Translations under genes and position numbers: made by a program
The notes under the pieces: generated by a model
What the model was told of the DNA's origin: nothing
What the model saw: only the letters and a program-made list of their open reading frames with translations
Database searches by the model: none
DNA from: Cellulomonas xylanilytica
Lineage (GTDB): Bacteria; Actinomycetota; Actinomycetes; Actinomycetales; Cellulomonadaceae
Direction of reading: 5' to 3'
Assembly (NCBI RefSeq): GCF_007989805.1
Contig: NZ_BJUB01000004.1
Coordinates: 1 to 64,000 of the forward strand
DNA: 64,000 nucleotides
Part shown: in pieces, positions 1-7,750 of the stretch
How positions within the stretch are numbered: the first letter of the stretch is position 1
Layout: each line of letters starts with the position of its first letter

Positions 1-151
1 CCGGCTGGTCGAGGCCGCCCGCCGGTGGCTGCACGACCCGCAGGAGGCCCACGAGCGCGGCGTCGCCGCCCGCCGGCACGCGCTGCGCTGCTTCGGCCTC
101 GACCGTTTCCTGTCCGACTGGCAGTCCTTGCTCAAGGAGGTGACGCGATGA
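1..151 (+). CDS. Glycosyltransferase, C-terminal end only (partial)
   Basis: Only the last 49 codons lie in the window; the gene begins before base 1. The visible tail (ending FLSDWQSLLKEVTR) reads in frame from base 2 to a TGA at 149-151. It has the Arg/Ala-rich helix and 'F..drFl.dW..ll' ending seen at the C-terminus of many GT-B glycosyltransferases (family knowledge). Its stop overlaps the next start as ATGA, and the AAGGAGG ribosome-binding site of the next gene lies inside it, so the two are translationally coupled. Assignment as a glycosyltransferase is an inference from a short tail and from context. Confidence 0.6.
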   Translation, partial: RLVEAARRWLHDPQEAHERGVAARRHALRCFGLDRFLSDWQSLLKEVTR

Positions 152-1371
152 GGATCGCGATGGTGTCCGAGCACGCGAGCCCGCTGGCCACGCTCGGTGG
201 CGTCGACGCCGGAGGGCAGAACGTCCACGTCGCCGCGCTCGGCGCAGCCCTCGCCCGGGCCGGGCACGAGGTCGACGTGTACACGCGACGGGACGGCCGT
301 GAGCTGCCGGAGTGCGTCGAGCTGGTGCCCGGAGTGACTGTGGTGCACGTCCCGGCCGGCCCGGCGCGGCCGGTGCCCAAGGACGACCTGCTGCCGTACA
401 TGCCCGCGTTCGGCGACCTGCTGACGGAGCACTGGAGCGGCGACCGGGCCCCCGACGTCGCCCACGCCCACTTCTGGATGTCCGGGATCGCCACCCTGCG
501 CGCCGCCGCGATGACCGGCACACCGGTCGCCCAGACGTTCCACGCGCTCGGCTCGGTCAAACGGCGCCACCAGGGCGACAAGGACACGAGCCCACCCGGC
601 CGGATCGGGCTGGAGAGCTCCATCGGTCGCCGCGCGGACGTGGTGGTGGCCACCTGCTCCGACGAGGTGGCGGAGCTGTCCCGGCTCGGCGTCCCCGCCG
701 ACCACGTCCGTGTCGTGCCGTGCGGGGTCGACGTCCAGCACTTCCGCCCGGGTCCGGCCGACGGGACCACCCTGCCCCGGCGCGCCCGCTTCCGGCTGCT
801 CTGCATCGGGCGCCTGGTGGAGCGCAAGGGGATCGAGACGGTGATCGACGCCCTCGTCGACCTCCCCGACGCGGAGCTCGTCGTCGCCGGCGGCCCGTCG
901 GCCGACGAGCTCGAGGCCGATGCCGAGGCCGCCCGCCTGGTCGCCCTCGCCGCGGCCCGCGGGGTGCGCGACCGGGTGCACCTTGTCGGGAGGGTCGACC
1001 ACGGCGACCTGCCCGCCCTCGTCCGGTCCGCCGACGTGGTGGTCGCGACGCCCTGGTACGAGCCGTTCGGGATCGTGCCCATCGAGGCCGCCGCGTGCGG
1101 CGTGCCGGTGGTCGGCTCCGCGGTCGGCGGCCTGCTCGACACGGTCCAGGACGGCCGCACCGGCCTGCTGGTCCCGCCGCGCGACCCCGCCGCGCTCGCC
1201 TCCGCCCTGCGCGCGCTGCTCGCCGACCCCGACCGGCGCGCCGCGTTCGGTGCCGCGGCACGGCGGCGGGCGGTGGCGCGCTACGGCTGGGACCGCGTCG
1301 CCGCCCAGACGGAGCTCGTCTACCGGACGATGGCGCGCCACGCCGTCCTGACCAAGGTGGCGGCGGGATGA
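148..1371 (+). CDS. GT4-family glycosyltransferase (GT-B fold)
   Basis: 407 aa, ATG at 148 preceded by AAGGAGG at 134-140. The N-terminus has the SEHASPLATLGGVDAGGQNVH type acceptor-side loop of retaining GT4 enzymes, and the C-terminal half has the nucleotide-sugar domain: FRLLCIGRLVERKGIETVIDA, then EPFGIVPIEAAACGVPVVGS, which contains the E-x7-E motif. It should transfer a sugar from a nucleotide donor to a cytoplasmic glycan or lipid-linked acceptor. It sits between another glycosyltransferase and a heptose-nucleotide enzyme, with ATGA overlaps on both sides, so the donor may be a heptose, but the sequence alone does not fix donor or acceptor. Confidence 0.88.
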   Translation: MRIAMVSEHASPLATLGGVDAGGQNVHVAALGAALARAGHEVDVYTRRDGRELPECVELVPGVTVVHVPAGPARPVPKDDLLPYMPAFGDLLTEHWSGDRAPDVAHAHFWMSGIATLRAAAMTGTPVAQTFHALGSVKRRHQGDKDTSPPGRIGLESSIGRRADVVVATCSDEVAELSRLGVPADHVRVVPCGVDVQHFRPGPADGTTLPRRARFRLLCIGRLVERKGIETVIDALVDLPDAELVVAGGPSADELEADAEAARLVALAAARGVRDRVHLVGRVDHGDLPALVRSADVVVATPWYEPFGIVPIEAAACGVPVVGSAVGGLLDTVQDGRTGLLVPPRDPAALASALRALLADPDRRAAFGAAARRRAVARYGWDRVAAQTELVYRTMARHAVLTKVAAG

Positions 1372-3386
1372 CCGGGACCGGGTGGCTCGGCACGCACCTG
1401 GCGGAGCTGAGCGATGCGCTGGCCGAGGTCGAGGGCCAGTCCTCGACCGTCGAGACGTGGGGTCGCCGGCTGGCGGAGCAGCTCGTCGCCGGCGGCCGGC
1501 TGCTCGCTGCGGGGAACGGCGGCAGCGCGGCCGAGGCACAGCACCTCACCGCCGAGCTGGTCGGGCGTTTCGTCGCCGAGCGGCGCCCGTACTCCGCGAT
1601 CGCCCTGTGCGCGGAGACCTCCAGCCTGACCGCGATCGTCAACGACTACGGCGCGGACGAGATGTTCGCCCGGCAGGTCGAGGCGCACGGCCGTGCCGAG
1701 GACGTCCTCATGCTGCTGTCCACCTCGGGTCGCAGCCCGAACGTGCTGCGCGCCGCCGAGCGCGGGCGCGAGCTGGGTATGCAGGTCTGGGCCCTCACGG
1801 GTCCGGGCCCGAACCCCCTGGCCGACGCCTGCGACGACGCGATCTGCGTCCCCGCGGCATCCACCGCAGCGGTGCAGGCCGCGCACCTCGTCCTCGTGCA
1901 CGCGCTGTGCGCCGCCGTCGACGACCACCTCGGTCGTCGGGACATCCCGGTGCAGGTGGTGGTCCCGGACGAGCGGCCGCACGTCGTCGTGGTCGGGGAC
2001 ACGGTGCTGGACCGCGACGTCGACGGCCGGATCGAGCGGCTCTGCCCGGACGCACCCGCGCCGGTGCTCGACGTCACCGCCACGCACGACTCCCCCGGCG
2101 GCGCCGGCCTGGCGGCACTGCTCTGCGCGGCCGAGGGTGCCCGCGTCACGCTGGTCACGCCCGTGGCACGGGACGCGGACGGACGCGCGCTCGTCAACGC
2201 CCTGCGCCCCGACGTCGAGGTGGTCGCGCTCGGGCACGAGGGCCCGACGCGAAGGAAGGTCCGCGCCCGCAGCGACGGCCGGTCGCTCGTGCGCGTCGAC
2301 GACGGCGGCCCCGGCACGCCGACCGAGGTGCCCGAGGTCGCGGTCCGGACGGTCCTGGCCACGGCGGACGCGGTGCTGGTGTCCGACTACGGCGCCGGCG
2401 TCACCCGGGACGCCCGGCTGCGCTCGCTGCTGACCGAGGCGGCCGGACGGTGCCCGGTCGTCTGGGACCCGCACCCGCGCGGCGGTCCCCCGGTCCCCGG
2501 CGCCACCCTGGTGACACCCAACCTCGCGGAGGCGCAGCAGGCGTCCGGTGCCGTCGCGGACGAGTCGGCGCCCGACGCTCTGGCGCAGGCCCTGCGGGCG
2601 GACTGGGACGCGCGCGCGGTCGCGGTGACCGCGGGCGACCGGGGGGCGTTCCTCGCGACGACCGGTGACGAGCCCCTCTTCGTGCCCGCGGTCCCGGCTC
2701 GCGGTGGCGACACGTGCGGAGCGGGCGACCGGTTCGCCGCGACGGCGGCCGTGTCGCTGGCCCGCGGCAGCCTCGTCTCGGCGGCCGTGGGTGCCGCGGT
2801 CGCAGATGCCTCGGCATGGGTCGCCGGGGGCGGCGCCGAGGCGTTCCGCATCCGCCGCCGCACCCCGGAGCACGACACGACGGACGTCGCGGCGGACGTC
2901 CCGCCAGACGAGGACGTGGCGGCGCTCGCCGCACGGCTGCGGCTCGGTGGCCGCACCCTCGTCGCGACCGGCGGGTGCTTCGACATCGTGCACGCCGGCC
3001 ACGTCGCCACCCTGCAGGCCGCCCGCCGGCTCGGCGACGCGCTCGTCGTGGTCATGAACTCGGACGATTCCGTCCGGCGCCTCAAGGGGGCCGGCCGGCC
3101 CGTCGTCGGGGCGGCCGACCGGGCACGGGTCCTCGGGGCGCTCGACTGTGTCGACGCGGTCGTCGTGTTCGACGAGGACGACCCCCGGGAGGTCCTCACG
3201 GCCCTGCGGCCCGACGTGTGGGCCAAGGGCGGCGACTACGGCGGCCGGCCGCTGCCCGAGACCGACGTGGTGCGCTCCGGCGGCGGACGCGTGGTCCTGC
3301 TGCCCTACCTGGACGGCCGCTCGACGTCGTCCCTCATCGAGCGGACGGGACGAGCCCGCACGCACCAGCCAGAGGAGGTCGCATGA
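1368..3386 (+). CDS. Trifunctional heptose enzyme: phosphoheptose isomerase + heptose-7-P kinase + heptose-1-P nucleotidyltransferase
   Basis: 672 aa, ATG at 1368 overlapping the previous stop. Three domains are visible. Residues 1 to about 195 are a SIS domain like GmhA: AGNGGSAAEAQH, then NDYGADEMFARQ, STSGRSPN and a late VQAAHLVLVHALC helix with the expected His. Residues about 200-515 are a PfkB/ribokinase domain like the HldE N-terminus: VVGDTVLDRD, PGGAG, then DTCGAGDRF carrying the catalytic Asp. Residues about 525-672 are a cytidylyltransferase-type domain like the HldE C-terminus: GGCFDIVHAGHVATLQ, then WAKGGDYGG. Known route: sedoheptulose-7-P to heptose-7-P, to heptose-1,7-bisP, then activation of heptose-1-P to a nucleotide sugar. 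The GmhB phosphatase step is not encoded in the window. The three-way fusion is unusual; in E. coli these are two proteins. Confidence 0.88.
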   Translation: MTGTGWLGTHLAELSDALAEVEGQSSTVETWGRRLAEQLVAGGRLLAAGNGGSAAEAQHLTAELVGRFVAERRPYSAIALCAETSSLTAIVNDYGADEMFARQVEAHGRAEDVLMLLSTSGRSPNVLRAAERGRELGMQVWALTGPGPNPLADACDDAICVPAASTAAVQAAHLVLVHALCAAVDDHLGRRDIPVQVVVPDERPHVVVVGDTVLDRDVDGRIERLCPDAPAPVLDVTATHDSPGGAGLAALLCAAEGARVTLVTPVARDADGRALVNALRPDVEVVALGHEGPTRRKVRARSDGRSLVRVDDGGPGTPTEVPEVAVRTVLATADAVLVSDYGAGVTRDARLRSLLTEAAGRCPVVWDPHPRGGPPVPGATLVTPNLAEAQQASGAVADESAPDALAQALRADWDARAVAVTAGDRGAFLATTGDEPLFVPAVPARGGDTCGAGDRFAATAAVSLARGSLVSAAVGAAVADASAWVAGGGAEAFRIRRRTPEHDTTDVAADVPPDEDVAALAARLRLGGRTLVATGGCFDIVHAGHVATLQAARRLGDALVVVMNSDDSVRRLKGAGRPVVGAADRARVLGALDCVDAVVVFDEDDPREVLTALRPDVWAKGGDYGGRPLPETDVVRSGGGRVVLLPYLDGRSTSSLIERTGRARTHQPEEVA

Positions 3387-4087
3387 CCGTCACCCCGAGC
3401 ACCCGCCCGATCGGCACCGTGATCGTGACCGGAGGGGCGAGCGGCCTGGGGGCCGCCGTCGTGGACGCGGTGGCGGCCGCCGGAGGGACGCCCGCCGTCC
3501 TCGACCGGGCCGCACCTCGCGACGGCGTCGCCCACGTCCTGGTCGACCTGTCCGACTCGGCCGCCGCCGCGCGCGCGGTCGAGGAGCTCGTCGAGCAGGT
3601 GGGGGCACCCACGGGACTGGTCACCGCCGCCGGAACCGACGCGTGCGGACCGCTGGCGCAGGTCGACACCGAGACGTGGGAGAAGGTGGTGCGGGTCAAC
3701 CTGTTCGGCACCGTCGCGGTCGTGCGCGCCTGCCTGCCCTACCTCGAGCAGACCCGCGGGACGGTCGTCACCGTCGCCTCCACGCTCGCGCTGCGCGGGA
3801 TGAGCGACGCCACGGCCTACTGCGCCTCCAAGTTCGCCGTCCGAGGGTTCACGCACGCGCTGGCGGCCGAGCTGGCCGGACGCGTCGGCGTGACGCTGCT
3901 GGTCCCCGGCGGGATGCAGACCGCGTTCTTCGACGGGCGCACCGAGCAGTACCGGCCGGGTCCGGACGCGCAGCTCAACGACCCCGCCGCGACGGCCGGT
4001 GCCGTGCTGACCGCGCTCACGCAGCCGGTCGGCAGCGAGATCCGGGAGATGCTCGTGATGTCGTCCGGGGAGAGCTCCTGGCCGTGA
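3383..4087 (+). CDS. SDR-family oxidoreductase in the heptose/glycan operon
   Basis: 234 aa, ATG at 3383 preceded by GAGGAGG and overlapping the upstream stop as ATGA. It is a classical short-chain dehydrogenase: the NAD(P)-binding TGGASGLG motif is near residue 15, an NxAG-like AAGTD follows, then the catalytic Ser in VTVASTLALRG and YCASK as the YxxxK pair. It is shorter than typical 250-aa SDRs but complete. Operon position suggests it acts on a sugar nucleotide or glycan intermediate, for example reduction or epimerisation of an activated heptose. That role is inference; classical SDRs have very broad substrates. Confidence 0.8.
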   Translation: MTVTPSTRPIGTVIVTGGASGLGAAVVDAVAAAGGTPAVLDRAAPRDGVAHVLVDLSDSAAAARAVEELVEQVGAPTGLVTAAGTDACGPLAQVDTETWEKVVRVNLFGTVAVVRACLPYLEQTRGTVVTVASTLALRGMSDATAYCASKFAVRGFTHALAAELAGRVGVTLLVPGGMQTAFFDGRTEQYRPGPDAQLNDPAATAGAVLTALTQPVGSEIREMLVMSSGESSWP

Positions 4088-5019
4088 CCTCCGACGGTCC
4101 CGACGTCCTGGTCCTGCGGGCGCTCGGGCTCGGCGACGCGCTCACCGGCATCCCCGCCCTGCGGGGCGTGCGCCGCGCCTGGCCCGACCGACGGCTGTGG
4201 TTGGCCGCGCCCACGGCCACGGGCCGCTGGCTCCAGGAGCTGGGGGTGGTCGACGAGGTTCTCGACACCGCCGGGCTGCATGCTCCTCTGCGGTGGACCG
4301 GCTCGGGGCACGTCGCCGTCAACCTGCACGGCCGCGGGCCGCAGAGCCACGCGCTGCTCCAGGCCACCGGTCCGGCCCGGCTCGTGGCGTTCGCGGCGCA
4401 GGACCACCCCGACGGACCGGCCTGGCGCGCCGACGAGCACGAGGTGGACCGGTGGTGCCGCCTCGTGCGCGGGGCTGGGGGCGACTGCGACCGCGACGAC
4501 CTCCGCCTGCAGGTCGGCACCGGTCGCGCGTCCGACGAGATCCTTCTCCACCCCGGGGCAGCGTCCGCCGCCCGGCGCTGGCCGCCCGAGCGCTGGGCGG
4601 CGCTCGCCCGGCACCTGGCGTCGGACGGGCACCCCGTGACGCTCACGGGTGGGCCGGACGAGCGGGCGCTCTGCGACCGCATCCTGACGCTGGCCGGTCC
4701 CGGCGTGCGCGTCGCCGGCCCGCTGTCCCTCGCGGCGCTGGCGGACCGGGTGGCCGACGCGCGGCTCCTCGTCTGCGGGGACACCGGCGTCGCGCACCTG
4801 GCGACCGCCACGGGCACGGCGTCGGTGCTGCTGTTCGGACCCGTCCCGCCGACGTGGTGGGGGCCGGTGATCGACCCCGACCGGCACGTCGTCCTGTGGC
4901 ACGGCGACCCCTCGAGGGTCGGCGACCCGCACGGCACCGTGATCGACCCCGCGCTGGCGGCCATCGGCACGGACGAGGTGGTCGCGGCTGCGGACGGCCT
5001 GCTCGCGCGGTCAGGCTGA
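4084..5019 (+). CDS. GT9-family glycosyltransferase (ADP-heptose:LPS heptosyltransferase-like)
   Basis: 311 aa, GTG at 4084 overlapping the previous stop (GTGA). It begins [19 protein letters not shown], the 'R..g.GD.l...P.l..l' signature of heptosyltransferase family 9. The C-terminal donor domain has [19 protein letters not shown] (the 'pGa....krWp...w' motif) and [16 protein letters not shown] (the D/S-T-G-x-x-H-L-A motif). In Gram-negatives such enzymes use ADP-heptose. Their presence directly behind a heptose-nucleotide synthase supports a heptosylated surface glycan here. It converges with the epimerase gene, overlapping it by 9 bp. Confidence 0.88.
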   Translation: MTSDGPDVLVLRALGLGDALTGIPALRGVRRAWPDRRLWLAAPTATGRWLQELGVVDEVLDTAGLHAPLRWTGSGHVAVNLHGRGPQSHALLQATGPARLVAFAAQDHPDGPAWRADEHEVDRWCRLVRGAGGDCDRDDLRLQVGTGRASDEILLHPGAASAARRWPPERWAALARHLASDGHPVTLTGGPDERALCDRILTLAGPGVRVAGPLSLAALADRVADARLLVCGDTGVAHLATATGTASVLLFGPVPPTWWGPVIDPDRHVVLWHGDPSRVGDPHGTVIDPALAAIGTDEVVAAADGLLARSG

Positions 5020-5997
5020 GACGCTCGCCGCCTGCGCGAACCAGCGGACCGTCCGGTCGAGCCCGTCCGCCCACGGCACGTCGGGCGACCAGCCCAGCTC
5101 CCGGGCGGCCAGGGTCGTGTCCGGGCGCCGGACCTCGGGGTCGTCGACGGGCCGGTCCACGAAGGTGATGCCCGCCCGCGACCCGGTCGCCGCGATCACG
5201 TCCTCGGCGATCTGCCGCACGGTCAGCTCCGTCGGGTTGCCGATGTTCATCGGACCGGGGTGCCCGCAGGCGGCGAGCCCGAGGATGCCGCGCACCAGGT
5301 CGTCCACGTAGCAGACCGACCGGGTCTGGCTGCCGTCGCCCGCCACCGTCAGCGGCTCCCCGGCCAGCGCCTGCCGGATGAACGTCGGGATCGCCCGGCC
5401 GTCGTGGGGGCGCATGCGCGGACCGTAGGTGTTGAAGATCCGCACGATCGCGGTGTCGACGCCGTGCGTCGTGCGGTAGGCCGTGGTGAGGGCCTCGCCG
5501 TACCGCTTGGCCTCGTCGTAGACGCCGCGCGGACCCACCGGGTTGACGTGGCCCCAGTAGTCCTCCGTCTGCGGGTGCACCTGCGGGTCGCCGTAGACCT
5601 CCGAGGTCGAGGCGAGCACGAAGCGTGCACCCTTCTCCTTCGCCAGGCCCAGCGCGTGACCCGTCCCGATGGAGCCCACCTTGAGGGTCTCGATCGGCAG
5701 CTGGAGGTAGTCCACCGGGGAGGCCGGGGACGCGAAGTGCAGCACCAGGTCCACCGGCCCGGGGACGTGCACGAAGTCGGTGACGTCGCAGCGCACCAGG
5801 CGGAACCCGCGCCGGTCCATCAGGTGCGCGACGTTGGCGGGCGACCCCGTCAGGAAGCTGTCGAGGCAGACCACCTCCGCGCCCCGGTCGAGGAGCTCGG
5901 TGCACAGGTGGCTGCCCAGGAAGCCCGCACCACCCGTGACGACGACGCGCCCCCGGGTCGGGTCGGACGAGGTGGGTCGGACAAGGACGGTCGGCAT
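5011..5997 (-). CDS. UDP-glucuronate decarboxylase-like NAD-dependent epimerase/dehydratase
   Basis: 328 aa, ATG at 5997 preceded by GAGGGGAC. It is an extended [17 protein letters not shown] nucleotide-binding loop, then [29 protein letters not shown] and YDEAKR with the catalytic Tyr/Lys. The ASPxSPxDY and TSEVYGDP combination is characteristic of UDP-xylose synthases, which oxidise UDP-glucuronate at C4, decarboxylate it and reduce to UDP-xylose. A 4,6-dehydratase or heptose epimerase (HldD-like) role is an alternative suggested by context but fits the motifs less well. It faces the GT9 gene and is transcribed from its own promoter in the 5998-6220 gap. Confidence 0.82.
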   Translation of the reverse strand: MPTVLVRPTSSDPTRGRVVVTGGAGFLGSHLCTELLDRGAEVVCLDSFLTGSPANVAHLMDRRGFRLVRCDVTDFVHVPGPVDLVLHFASPASPVDYLQLPIETLKVGSIGTGHALGLAKEKGARFVLASTSEVYGDPQVHPQTEDYWGHVNPVGPRGVYDEAKRYGEALTTAYRTTHGVDTAIVRIFNTYGPRMRPHDGRAIPTFIRQALAGEPLTVAGDGSQTRSVCYVDDLVRGILGLAACGHPGPMNIGNPTELTVRQIAEDVIAATGSRAGITFVDRPVDDPEVRRPDTTLAARELGWSPDVPWADGLDRTVRWFAQAASVSA

Positions 5998-6220
5998 CGG
6001 TACGTCCCCTCGCAGGATCGTCCGTCGCCGGCCCCGTCTTCGCCGGCAGGTGTGTCCACGGACAGTCCTACCGCCGTTCGCGGCCGTCCGCGCGGGGAGC
6101 GCTCCTGGCCCGGTTGCGTCACCACCGGCTCCGGATAGCGTGAAGACCGGTCAAGCAGTGGGCTGGCAAGCACGGCGCCCGGCTGCGACGCCCCGCGCCC
6201 GACCGTCGAGGAGACGGACC

Positions 6221-6472
6221 ATGGCAACAGGTGAGACCGGTTTCGACGACGTCACGTTCGACCTGATCTCGGTGCAGTACCACTCGCTCAAGGCGGGGCA
6301 CGACTACGGGCAGTACGTCCGGGACGCCCGCAACGCGGGCAAGGAGGAGATCGCCTCGTTCTTCGAGCAGGTCATGAGCGAGGACTCCCAGCGCGCCCAG
6401 CGCTGCCACGACTTCCTGGCGGAGCTCACGAAGCACGGCACGTCGGCCACGTCGCCGCAGGGCGGGCAGTAG
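6221..6472 (+). CDS. Small ferritin-like helical protein, conserved hypothetical
   Basis: 83 aa, ATG at 6221 preceded by GAGGAGACGG. The sequence is almost entirely amphipathic helix (FDLISVQYHSLKAGHDYGQY, then a run with EEIASFFEQVM and the acidic SEDSQRAQR). It resembles short actinobacterial ferritin-like/DUF proteins in which Tyr, His and Glu are spaced along two helices. No complete metal-binding motif is present, so function is unknown. It stands alone with its own upstream region and is followed by a STAS-like gene; the setting suggests a stress-related protein. Confidence 0.75.
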   Translation: MATGETGFDDVTFDLISVQYHSLKAGHDYGQYVRDARNAGKEEIASFFEQVMSEDSQRAQRCHDFLAELTKHGTSATSPQGGQ

Positions 6473-6611
6473 GGGTCGTCGTGCCCCCGGGGCGGTGGGC
6501 AAGCGCTCACCGCCCCCGCACCGGCCGTGTCGCGGACCCGCGCGCCTCTGCCTACGCTGTGACCGGGGTCGAGCCGTGGCCACGCCTCTTCGCTCACGAG
6601 GGCGTGACGAG

Positions 6612-6881
6612 ATGACAGACACCCCCCAAGCCCTGGTCCGGCTGGACCGTGGCGACGCGGCGGTCGTCGAGGTGAGCGGTCATCTCGAGCCGGACGGCCT
6701 CCTGGAGCTTGCCGCGGTGATCCGTCGCACCCAGCGTCTCTCGCGGGACGTCGTCGTCGACGTCACCGGCGCGGTCCCGGGACCCCTGACGATGGACCTG
6801 CTGACCGAGCTGTCCCTCGGCCGCCAGGGCTGTGCACCGTTCCAGGTGCTCGGCGCCCTCGACCACGCGAGCGGGTTCTGA
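6612..6881 (+). CDS. STAS-like (anti-sigma antagonist-type) small protein
   Basis: 89 aa, ATG at 6612 with GACGAG just upstream. The pattern AAVVEVSGHLEPDGLLELA, a basic helix, then DVVVDVTGAVPGPLTMDLLTEL matches the alternating strand-helix pattern of STAS domains, which act in partner-switching control of sigma factors. The usual phosphorylatable Ser/Thr in a 'D.s...S/T' loop is not clear (a Thr lies in GPLTMD). It ends one base before the next SDR gene and is probably co-transcribed with it. Function is inferred from fold resemblance only. Confidence 0.62.
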   Translation: MTDTPQALVRLDRGDAAVVEVSGHLEPDGLLELAAVIRRTQRLSRDVVVDVTGAVPGPLTMDLLTELSLGRQGCAPFQVLGALDHASGF

Positions 6882-6882
6882 C

Positions 6883-7734
6883 ATGTCGCCCGACCCGACC
6901 AGCACCTCCGCGGCCCTGGTACCCGACCCCACCGCAGGGCCAGGGCCGCGGCGCGTGCTCGTCACCGGGGCCAACTCCGGCATCGGCAAGGCGGTCGCGG
7001 TCGCGCTCGCGGACGACGCCGAGCACGTGACGGTGACCTGGCACGCCGACGAGGACGGCGCACGGCGGACCGCCGAGGAGATCGCGGCGCACGGTGCGAC
7101 CGCCCACGTCGTGCACCTGGACCTGACCGACCCGACCAGCGCGGTGGGCGTCGTCGACGACGCCGTGGCGGCGATGGGCGGGCTCGACGCCGTCGTCCTG
7201 AACGCCGGCACCGGGACCGCGACGCCCCTGCTCGACGTGACGTGGCAGGAGTGGCGCGACGTCCTGTCGGTCGACCTCGACGGCGCGTTCGTCTGCCTGC
7301 AGACCAGCGCCCGGCACCTCGTCCGCCAGGGAACCGGGGGGCGGATCGTCGCGATCACCAGCGTGCACGAGCACGCCCCGCGCGTGGGCTCCGGGCCGTA
7401 CTGCGCCGCCAAGGGCGGGCTCGGGCTGCTGGTCAAGGTCGCGGCCCTCGAGCTGGCCGAGCACGGGATCACGGTGAACGCCGTGGCGCCCGGCGAGATC
7501 GCCACCCCGATGACCGGCCAGGAGGACGAGTCGGTCCTCGAGGGCAAGGAGCGACCGGGCGTCCCGCTCGGCCGGCCCGGGGACGCCCGCGAGGTGGCTG
7601 CCGTCGTCCGGCTGCTGTGCCGTCCGGAGGGTGGCTACGTGACCGGCGCGTCCTGGCCCGTCGACGGGGGCATGCTCACCATGGGCCCGATGGCCGGGTC
7701 GCACCTCGAGTCCGACGACTGGCGCCGCCCGTGA
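6883..7734 (+). CDS. SDR-family oxidoreductase
   Basis: 283 aa, ATG at 6883, one base after the STAS-like stop. Classical SDR: TGANSGIGKAVAVAL Rossmann loop near residue 30, LNAGTG, the catalytic Ser in ITSVHEH, YCAAK as YxxxK, and a C-terminal VTGASWPVDGG as in glucose-dehydrogenase/3-oxoacyl-reductase types. The first 25 residues are a Pro/Thr-rich extension. Substrate unknown. It is one of four classical SDRs clustered in or near the stress-type region. Confidence 0.85.
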   Translation: MSPDPTSTSAALVPDPTAGPGPRRVLVTGANSGIGKAVAVALADDAEHVTVTWHADEDGARRTAEEIAAHGATAHVVHLDLTDPTSAVGVVDDAVAAMGGLDAVVLNAGTGTATPLLDVTWQEWRDVLSVDLDGAFVCLQTSARHLVRQGTGGRIVAITSVHEHAPRVGSGPYCAAKGGLGLLVKVAALELAEHGITVNAVAPGEIATPMTGQEDESVLEGKERPGVPLGRPGDAREVAAVVRLLCRPEGGYVTGASWPVDGGMLTMGPMAGSHLESDDWRRP

Positions 7735-7750
7735 GCCGCGCGGGTGCGCG

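Noticed and set aside
1320..3365. A 681-codon minus-strand frame opposite the heptose fusion gene
   Set aside because: No motifs; the plus strand encodes three well-conserved domains with motif spacing intact.
6112..6137. SigB/SigF-like promoter (GGTTGC-14-GGATAG) before the gene at 6221
   Set aside because: Resembles the GTTT-N15-GGGTAT stress consensus only loosely, and the match is not better than other GC-rich stretches.
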